Shown here piece by piece: positions 1 through 4,746 of a stretch of DNA of 8,096 nucleotides. The stretch is from positions 1 through 8,096 of the forward strand of contig SLNX01000013.1 in assembly GCA_007132825.1 (NCBI GenBank). Direction: 5' to 3'. Position 1 is the stretch's first letter. Every line of letters starts with the position of its first letter. The position numbers and the translations under genes were made by a program. Under the pieces are notes generated by a model. It was not told the origin of the DNA, did not search any database, and saw only the letters and a list, made by a program, of their open reading frames with translations. Source of the DNA: Bacteroidales bacterium (GTDB lineage: Bacteria; Bacteroidota; Bacteroidia; Bacteroidales; UBA7960).

Positions 1-212
1 GCATAAAATACGATATGGAGCATCAGGTCTCCCAATTCTCCACGGATATCGTCGAGGTTATGATCAAGGATGGCATCAGCCAGTTCGTAAGTTTCCTCTA
101 TGGTGAGATGGCGCAAGCTTTCCAGTGTTTGTTTTTTGTCCCAGGGACACTGAGCCCTCAGGTCATCCATAATATCCAGCAGCTTCCTGAATGCCTCTAG
201 TCGTTCGTCCAT
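1..212 (-). CDS. mazG: MazG, nucleoside triphosphate pyrophosphohydrolase (N-terminal 70 residues; gene runs off the left edge)
   Basis: Reading the minus strand from an ATG at 212-210 gives an uninterrupted frame to the window edge (70 codons plus two bases). The visible protein has the hallmarks of the MazG N-terminal domain: CPWDKKQT at residues 22-29, EETYELADAI at 39-48 and RGELGDLMLHIVFY at 57-70. The acidic residues E39, E40, E43, E59 and D62 match the EExxE...ExxD magnesium-binding pattern of all-alpha NTP pyrophosphatases. MazG hydrolyses (d)NTPs to NMP and pyrophosphate in the cytoplasm, as house-cleaning of non-canonical nucleotides and, in E. coli, in damping the stringent response. 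The family is usually about 260 residues with two MazG domains, so roughly three quarters is missing through the window cut, not through mutation. There is no Shine-Dalgarno sequence before the ATG. It lies 97 bases downstream of the COG3014-like gene on the same strand. The family call is very secure. Confidence 0.95.
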   Translation of the reverse strand, partial: MDERLEAFRKLLDIMDDLRAQCPWDKKQTLESLRHLTIEETYELADAILDHNLDDIRGELGDLMLHIVFY

Positions 213-225
213 ATATTTTTTTTGC

Positions 226-252
226 CAAAGATAATAACAAAGCCCGATCAAA
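226..252 (-). promoter_or_regulatory. Candidate Bacteroidota-type promoter for mazG
   Basis: On the minus strand TATCTTTG (233-226) matches the Bacteroidota -7 consensus TAnnTTTG exactly. A TTTG at 252-249 could be the -33 element. The spacer is 15 bases, shorter than the usual 17-23, and the -33 element lies in a T-run where TTTG arises easily. Transcription would begin near 220, giving a leader of only about 8 bases before the mazG ATG at 212. It is suggestive, not firm. Confidence 0.3.
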
Positions 253-273
253 AAAATAATTGCTCATCCAATT
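250..273 (-). terminator. Weak candidate intrinsic terminator after the COG3014-like gene
   Basis: On the minus strand AATTG (273-269), loop GATGAG and CAATT (262-258) form a 5-bp stem. One A follows, then seven T (256-250). It begins about 37 bases past the stop of the upstream lipoprotein gene. The stem is short and A/T-rich, so termination would be inefficient at best, and the T-run overlaps the candidate mazG -33 element. Confidence 0.22.
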
Positions 274-309
274 GCCTGGGATTTCTTTGATTGAAAACAC
301 TGCGCATTG

Positions 310-1764
310 TTATCTTACACCCGGAGGTTTGGCATCCAGGGTGTGGAAGTTCATAAAGCTGGTGCGTCCGGCGCGGATTTCGGTTTGAAGCTTTATTGTC
401 CGGGCAACATTGTTATTGGGCAAGATCAATTCGAGTGAGAGGTCGGCAGTGCCTTCGGGCAATGTCATTCGTGTATAATATATGCTGTGTGGCAGTGTTT
501 GCCAGTTACGGGTGTCGGCCTGTTCGGCAATGGCACCAAGTATGCCAAAAATACTTCCTATGGCTTGATTTTCTTTGCGGATTCGTTGTTCGGCCACCTG
601 TCTGATGGCCAACCTGAGCAATGCGGTGCCCATTTCGCGAAGCATTCTGTCTTCCAAAGATTTCAGAGCAATCTCGTTAATGCTTTGTGCTTTATATAGC
701 GGACCACTCAAATTGCCGGCTTTTAGCCGTGCCGAAGTATAGACTGGTCGGCGTTCCACATATTTCGGAAATGCCATCCGCACCACACGCAGGTCACCCA
801 GGTCGCCGGAGCTTTCTTTTGAAACTGGCACCGCAAAAGAGAGGCCGGCTTCTTCGTTCTGGAAGTGTACAATGCCCGCACTACCTCTGACAATGGTGAA
901 CATAAGGTTTTGCTCCTGCTTAACAGGGCCCAGACCGTTTTGCCAAAAGAAAACAAGCTCACCTCTGTCTTCAGCGGCCTCTGCATCCAAAGTCATGTTG
1001 AATCGCTCCTCGAAGATGGCAACCTGGTCACGAAATCCGGTGCGGTGGGCTGCCCTTAGCAAGTCTCGTTTCAGTTGCTCCGGAGCTGTGATCCCGAATA
1101 ATCGTGTATAGTCATCTTCATAGATCTCAAGCGCATTGCGGTAGGCTATGAAGGCGTTATTGTAATCGCCGCTGGCATCATAAATAATTCCCATCAGGTT
1201 ATGAATGAAGGCATCACGCCTGTACCTGTTGTTTGAACTATATCTGTCTTCAAGAGCTGCAAGACCGATATTGAGCCTCCGGCATTCTACAAGGGCAGCC
1301 TCCATGTCGCCCAAATGAATAAAGTTCATCGCCTTGTAATAGTGGATCATCAGCAGCTCAAAGTGCTCCCCTCTGTACTCTGTAACTTTGGGGTTTGTGA
1401 GCAAAGCGAGCGCCTCATCAATGAGGTCTGCGCGAAAGTCCTGTCCTAGGATATATGCCTCCTCGAAGATTTGGTTACTTCTGTAGTAGTTGTCGAGCAT
1501 ATGCTCTACAACGCCCTGATTCATCAGGTGCAGCAGTCTGGTGCGTCGCCGCTCGGCTCGCCGGTCATTCTCAAGCACCCTGGCGGCTTCCTCGATATTG
1601 CCTGACCTGAAATGGTTGTGAAACTCCTGATGCAGCTGGTAGTAAGATTGACAACCCGGCACTGTGAACATGGCAACGAGCACCATCAGCAATAACAAAT
1701 TTTTATGCCGCCGATGCACATAGGCTAAAATGTGCCGGTTCATATTTCCAGGAGAAAGCATCAT
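310..1764 (-). CDS. TPR-containing lipoprotein of the COG3014 type
   Basis: This 484-residue protein begins with a basic stretch and a hydrophobic segment (about 22-35) ending in VPGC, with Cys38 the likely lipidated residue. Pro at the -2 position is unusual for a lipobox. TPR-like helical pairs follow: about 41-67, 77-109, 134-168 and 185-217, the last containing MGIIYDASGDYNNAFIAYRN. A globular C-terminal part ends with an alpha-helical stretch (365-400) and the segment EQADTRNWQTLPHSIYYTRM (414-433), which I recognise as typical of COG3014. The family's function is unknown; it often sits beside lpoB-like genes, as here, 11 bases after one. An envelope role, probably at the outer membrane facing the periplasm, is inferred. 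The start is uncertain: ATG codons at 1764, 1761 and 1743 are all in frame, and none has a good ribosome-binding site. The one at 1743 (Met8) gives a more compact signal peptide. The product lacks the acidic residues after Cys seen in Bacteroidota surface-export signals. Confidence 0.85.
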   Translation of the reverse strand: MMLSPGNMNRHILAYVHRRHKNLLLLMVLVAMFTVPGCQSYYQLHQEFHNHFRSGNIEEAARVLENDRRAERRRTRLLHLMNQGVVEHMLDNYYRSNQIFEEAYILGQDFRADLIDEALALLTNPKVTEYRGEHFELLMIHYYKAMNFIHLGDMEAALVECRRLNIGLAALEDRYSSNNRYRRDAFIHNLMGIIYDASGDYNNAFIAYRNALEIYEDDYTRLFGITAPEQLKRDLLRAAHRTGFRDQVAIFEERFNMTLDAEAAEDRGELVFFWQNGLGPVKQEQNLMFTIVRGSAGIVHFQNEEAGLSFAVPVSKESSGDLGDLRVVRMAFPKYVERRPVYTSARLKAGNLSGPLYKAQSINEIALKSLEDRMLREMGTALLRLAIRQVAEQRIRKENQAIGSIFGILGAIAEQADTRNWQTLPHSIYYTRMTLPEGTADLSLELILPNNNVARTIKLQTEIRAGRTSFMNFHTLDAKPPGVR

Positions 1765-1775
1765 GGGGAGCGGTG

Positions 1776-2357
1776 TCAGTTTCTGACGGTTTTCCTGATC
1801 TGTTTTTCACCGATCCATACCTTTTCGTTCGTTGTCATGTGAGACAGGTCAAGGTTTACCTGGTAAAAAATTACCTTATCACGGCGATATTGATCTACAA
1901 TGGAGTTCATTGTGCCGGTCAAAATAAAATCGGCCCCCGTTTCCTGGTACCACTGTGCGATGGTCTCTGAACTGGCAAATGCGTGCTGATCCGCTCTTTC
2001 TTCGCGGATCTGCTCTCTGAACTCCGCACCTTGCACCAGACGTACCATGCCACTGTTTACAAACTCCCTTTCCATATTGCGGATAAAAGTTTCAGCATCA
2101 ATGTGCTCATGGCTACGGTTGCGTACAATACCAACGATGATGACGGGTGCCCTGCCATTTGCTTGCTCAAAGCGATCTAACCAGGGCCTGGTAAGCGCGT
2201 CATTGATCATCTCTTCAGCAACAAGACGTGAGTCTGTATCATTCCAGCGACCACTCAGGTCTATGGCGCGATCTGTATCAACACGCGTGACACGACGCTG
2301 GCATCCGGCTGACAGCAGCAGCGCTGCCGCAAAAACGAAAAGCAAGGTTTTCTTCAT
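1776..2357 (-). CDS. lpoB: LpoB-like lipoprotein (penicillin-binding protein activator family)
   Basis: The 193-residue product opens with a classic lipoprotein signal, MKKTLLFVFAAALLLSAGC, with Cys19 following an LSAG lipobox. The mature part shows the LpoB/COG3417 (PF13036) pattern: DLSGRWNDTDSRLVAEEMI (33-51), a central strand VIIVGIVRNRSHEHID (72-87), an alpha segment ETFIRNMEREFVNSG (89-103), GADFILTGTM (141-150) and EKVWIGEKQIRK (178-189) at the C-terminus. E. coli LpoB (213 residues) is an outer-membrane lipoprotein that reaches through the peptidoglycan to activate PBP1b through its UB2H domain. Whether Bacteroidota members do this is unproven, since the partner domain is not general there. 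It is the first gene of a two-gene unit with the COG3014-like lipoprotein and faces the divergent region. The ATG at 2357 has no clear Shine-Dalgarno and is preceded by a T-rich stretch. The symbol reflects family only. Confidence 0.85.
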   Translation of the reverse strand: MKKTLLFVFAAALLLSAGCQRRVTRVDTDRAIDLSGRWNDTDSRLVAEEMINDALTRPWLDRFEQANGRAPVIIVGIVRNRSHEHIDAETFIRNMEREFVNSGMVRLVQGAEFREQIREERADQHAFASSETIAQWYQETGADFILTGTMNSIVDQYRRDKVIFYQVNLDLSHMTTNEKVWIGEKQIRKTVRN

Positions 2358-2478
2358 GATAAAAAAAATTGAATGGTTTACAATCGTTAAAACAGGTCAA
2401 AATCTAATTGCAAGATAACAAATATTATGCCCAGTTGTTGACATGAAGACCTTTTTTATCTTTTCCAAAAATACAATG

Positions 2479-2511
2479 CGTACGTTTTCATACATTGAGT
2501 GCACGTATACG
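2479..2511. promoter_or_regulatory. Cluster of three short perfect palindromes
   Basis: CGTACG (2479-2484), GTGCAC (2499-2504) and CGTATACG (2504-2511) lie within 33 bases of otherwise A/T-rich spacer. Each equals its own reverse complement. They lie about 120-150 bases from each flanking gene start. They could be protein-binding half-sites shared by the two divergent units, but short palindromes also arise by chance. Confidence 0.22.
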
Positions 2512-2563
2512 AACACTTTTCTGCAAAAACCCAGATCAATTACAATCTAGTTGTTTGATTTAG

Positions 2564-2586
2564 TGTGCATTGTTAAACATGGCACA
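2564..2586. promoter_or_regulatory. Imperfect 23-bp dyad, candidate operator of the efflux operon
   Basis: The sequence reads TGTGCATTGTT, a central A, then AACATGGCACA. Nine of eleven base pairs are symmetric: outer arms TGTGC/GCACA and inner arms TGTT/AACA match perfectly, with two mismatches between. It ends 44 bases before the adaptor ATG, where an operator, or a hairpin in the 5' leader, would act. Efflux operons are commonly controlled by TetR- or MarR-type repressors at such dyads, but no regulator gene is visible here, so that role is inference. Confidence 0.4.
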
Positions 2587-2630
2587 ATATTCGTTTCCGT
2601 TATGCAAAGAAACCATTAAACAGTTTTGTG

Positions 2631-3881
2631 ATGGACAGGATTATTAAAAAGAAGAAATGGACGGTTAAAAAGATAATAAGTATAGCTGGTGTGCTGGCTT
2701 TTGGCGTATTCATAGCATATTTATTTTTCTTTCGCGACACCAGCAGCAGGTTGTATGTCGACAGGGACAAAATGACTGTTGCTACGGTTGAGCAGGGTCG
2801 TTTCCAGGAGTTCATTCCGGTTGACGGTGTGGTACAACCCATTGTTACTATATTTGTGGATGCAGTTTTCGGCGGACGTGTGGAGGAGATCTTTGTCAGG
2901 GATGGCGCTCACGTTGAGGAGGGTGACAAAATCCTCCGTCTGGCAAACGCACAGCTGGAACTCAATTACATGCAGCAGGAAAACACGGCCCTTGAGGTTC
3001 TTGACAGGTATCAGAACACCCGGCTGGGCCTTGAGCGCAATATGTTTACCCTGGAAAGGCAGCTTGCTGACCTTGAGTATCGTCTCGATATTGCCCATAA
3101 AGATTATTTGCGTAAGAAGCATTTTTATGAGGAGGGAGTGATCTCTGACGAAGAGTATGAAAATGCAGAAAGGGAATACCGATTTGCAAAACGAAACTTT
3201 GACATTGGTTTACGCACCATGCGTCATGATTCGCTTTATGTTTCCACGCAGATGCAACAGATCAATCAGTATATCAGCCGTGTGGAGGAAAACATCGACA
3301 TGCTGCATGAAACCCTTGGTCAGTTGATCATCCGTTCGCCCATCAGCGGCCGCTTGTCCTCCTTTAACGCAGAGCGGGGTGAAACGAAAGCTGCCGGAGA
3401 AAACCTGGGCCAGATCGATGTGCTTGACGGCTTCAAGCTTCGGGCACGCATTGATGAAAGGTATGTAAACCGCACCTACATTGGCCAGCCAGCCTCCTTT
3501 GAGTATGGCGGAGAAACATATCATCTGGAAATTAGCAAAATATACAGCAATATCACTGGAGGTGCTTTTGAGGTTGACATGGAGTTTAATGGAAATGAAC
3601 CGGAGGGGATCCGTCGCGGGCAAACTTTACAGCTTCGTTTGCAGTTCAGCGGAGTAGCCGATGCCCTGATCATACCACGCGGAGGTTTTTATCAGGCCAC
3701 CGGAGGAAACTGGATCTACGTTCTTGATCCTTCCGGCTCACAAGCGACCAAAAGGCCGATTCGCATCGGACGCCAGAACATTCATCACTATGAAGTCCTT
3801 GAAGGCCTGGAGCCCGGGGAGCAGGTGATTACCTCTTCTTACGACAGCTATGGTGGCAGGGACCGGCTTATCTTCAGATAA
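2631..3881 (+). CDS. HlyD/MacA-type periplasmic adaptor subunit of an ABC efflux system
   Basis: The protein (416 residues from the ATG) has a lysine-rich cytoplasmic start (MDRIIKKKKWTVKK) and one membrane-spanning segment at about 16-34, with the rest periplasmic. The order of parts is that of membrane fusion proteins. The first lipoyl half, about 70-107, carries GGRVEEIFVRDGAHVEEGD. A long charged alpha-helical hairpin (about 110-230) follows, including a KKHFYEEGVISDEEYENAE turn. The second lipoyl half (LIIRSPISGRLSSF) is next, then a beta-barrel (about 267-340) and a membrane-proximal domain ending at LEGLEPGEQVITSSYDSYGG. Such proteins bridge the permease to an outer-membrane TolC-like channel. 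It is the first gene of the efflux operon, 78 bases before the ATPase. An in-frame GTG directly precedes the chosen ATG (2628); ATG is preferred by codon and family start. No Shine-Dalgarno is seen. The substrate is unknown; macrolide, peptide, lipid or siderophore export are all possible. Confidence 0.93.
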   Translation: MDRIIKKKKWTVKKIISIAGVLAFGVFIAYLFFFRDTSSRLYVDRDKMTVATVEQGRFQEFIPVDGVVQPIVTIFVDAVFGGRVEEIFVRDGAHVEEGDKILRLANAQLELNYMQQENTALEVLDRYQNTRLGLERNMFTLERQLADLEYRLDIAHKDYLRKKHFYEEGVISDEEYENAEREYRFAKRNFDIGLRTMRHDSLYVSTQMQQINQYISRVEENIDMLHETLGQLIIRSPISGRLSSFNAERGETKAAGENLGQIDVLDGFKLRARIDERYVNRTYIGQPASFEYGGETYHLEISKIYSNITGGAFEVDMEFNGNEPEGIRRGQTLQLRLQFSGVADALIIPRGGFYQATGGNWIYVLDPSGSQATKRPIRIGRQNIHHYEVLEGLEPGEQVITSSYDSYGGRDRLIFR

Positions 3882-3891
3882 AATGAATTTT

Positions 3892-3918
3892 ATGATCTTT
3901 GTAAAAAAACACGATCAT
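3892..3918 (+). other. Small inverted repeat between adaptor and ATPase genes
   Basis: ATGATC (3892-3897) and GATCAT (3913-3918) are perfect inverted copies. Inside them TGT and ACA can also pair around a run of A. It begins 10 bases after the adaptor stop and ends 41 bases before the ATPase start. No T-run follows, so it is not a canonical terminator; it might stabilise the upstream message or be incidental. Confidence 0.3.
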
Positions 3919-3959
3919 CAACAAAACAACAATAAATACTCATTATTAAAATTACAGCC

Positions 3960-4667
3960 ATGATTAAGACAAATGAATTAACAAAAGTTTTTCGCACCGA
4001 AGAGGTAGAAACCACAGCACTCAACAAGGTCTCGTTTGAGATTAGGGAAGGTGAATTTGTTGCCATAATGGGCCCGTCAGGATGTGGAAAATCCACACTG
4101 CTGAACATTATGGGACTTCTCGACAATCCCAGCGGCGGCGAATATCATTTCCTTGGGCAAGAGGTTTCGGGATATTCGGAAAAGCAACGTGCCAACCTTC
4201 GCAAGCGCAATATCGGATTTGTGTTTCAGAACTTTAACCTGATCGATGAACTGAGCGTTTTTGAGAACGTGGAGCTGCCTTTGATATACCTCGGATACAG
4301 TGCATCGGAGCGCAAAAAGCGTGTTGAAGAGGTTTTGGAACAGATGCAGATCATGCATCGCAAGAACCACTTTCCATTGCAGCTTTCGGGCGGACAGCAG
4401 CAGCGCGTAGCCGTTTGCCGCGCAGTGGTGGCCAAACCACACATCATCCTTGCCGATGAGCCCACGGGAAACCTGGACTCCACACACGGCGATGAGGTGA
4501 TGAACCTACTGGAAACACTCAACAAGAATGGCACCACCATCATCATGGTAACACACTCGCAACGGGATGCCTCCTACGCGCAAAGAATCATCAGACTGTT
4601 TGACGGCCAGATTGTTACAGAAGATAAAAGCACCGAGTTTGTCCTTGCAGCAGCAGCAGCGCAATAA
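3960..4667 (+). CDS. ABC transporter ATP-binding subunit, LolD/MacB type
   Basis: All catalytic motifs of an ABC ATPase are intact in 235 residues, the usual length. The Walker A is GPSGCGKST (38-46), the Q-loop glutamine is Q90 in FVFQNFNL, the signature is LSGGQQQR (142-149), the Walker B is IILADEPTGNLDS (162-174) with catalytic E167, and the H-loop is H199 in MVTHS. The GNLDS extension and the FVFQNFNLIDELSVFENVELPL stretch mark the LolD/MacB/FtsE group, whose ATPases drive mechanotransmission through FtsX-like permeases instead of lining a transport pore. It is cytoplasmic and should dimerise under the permeases encoded next. The ATG at 3960 follows an A-rich leader ending in gcc, with no Shine-Dalgarno. 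The last residues form an alanine run (AAAAA-Q) coded by a GCA repeat, beyond the conserved fold. The precise subfamily (MacB, LolD or other) is not settled by sequence alone. Confidence 0.96.
   Translation: MIKTNELTKVFRTEEVETTALNKVSFEIREGEFVAIMGPSGCGKSTLLNIMGLLDNPSGGEYHFLGQEVSGYSEKQRANLRKRNIGFVFQNFNLIDELSVFENVELPLIYLGYSASERKKRVEEVLEQMQIMHRKNHFPLQLSGGQQQRVAVCRAVVAKPHIILADEPTGNLDSTHGDEVMNLLETLNKNGTTIIMVTHSQRDASYAQRIIRLFDGQIVTEDKSTEFVLAAAAAQ
4647..4661 (+). repeat. GCA trinucleotide run in the ATPase C-terminus
   Basis: Four GCA codons followed by GCG encode five alanines just before the final Gln and the stop. The repeat is in frame, so slippage would change tail length without disrupting the gene. 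It lies outside the conserved ATPase motifs. Confidence 0.6.
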
Positions 4668-4694
4668 GCAAACACTATCGAATCGCACCATCCT

Positions 4695-4718
4695 TGCCCC
4701 CGGAAACTGCCGGGGGCA
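4695..4718 (+). other. Strong GC-rich RNA hairpin between ATPase and permease genes
   Basis: TGCCCCCGG (4695-4703) and CCGGGGGCA (4710-4718) form a perfect 9-bp stem around the 6-base loop AAACTG. It starts 28 bases after the ATPase stop and ends 28 bases before the permease ATG. The following bases (GCTTTGTAACAGC) contain no U-run, so a standard intrinsic terminator is unlikely. A processing or stabilising stem that sets a higher ATPase-to-permease ratio, or partial attenuation, fits its place. This role is inferred; the stem itself is plain in the sequence. Confidence 0.6.
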
Positions 4719-4746
4719 GCTTTGTAACAGCTAACAACAAAATGCC

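Larger units (their letters stand above)
2358..2630. other. Divergent intergenic region between the lipoprotein pair and the efflux operon
   Basis: These 273 A/T-rich bases contain no reading frame I consider real. They must hold the promoters of both transcription units, because the genes on either side point away from each other. I found no full TTTG/TAnnTTTG pair at proper spacing on either strand. The nearest partial -7 match for the leftward unit is AATATTTG on the minus strand (2426-2419), with one mismatch and no matching -33 element. Structured elements are a dyad at 2564-2586 and a cluster of short palindromes at 2479-2511. Confidence 0.7.

Noticed and set aside
15..200. A plus-strand open frame opposite the mazG start.
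   Set aside because: The minus strand encodes an unmistakable MazG N-terminus over the same bases, so this is its shadow.
2047..2418. A 123-codon plus-strand frame covering the 5' half of the lpoB-like gene and part of the spacer.
   Set aside because: It is antisense to a gene with a clear signal peptide and family motifs, and its own translation shows no recognisable domain.
2438..2443. TTGACA, a match to the classical sigma-70 -35 box, upstream of the efflux operon.
   Set aside because: No TATAAT-like sequence lies at 16-18 bases, and Bacteroidota use a different promoter consensus.
4695..4718. The GC-rich hairpin as a Rho-independent terminator ending the operon after the ATPase.
   Set aside because: No run of T follows on the plus strand, and the permease genes downstream need transcription and have no evident promoter of their own.
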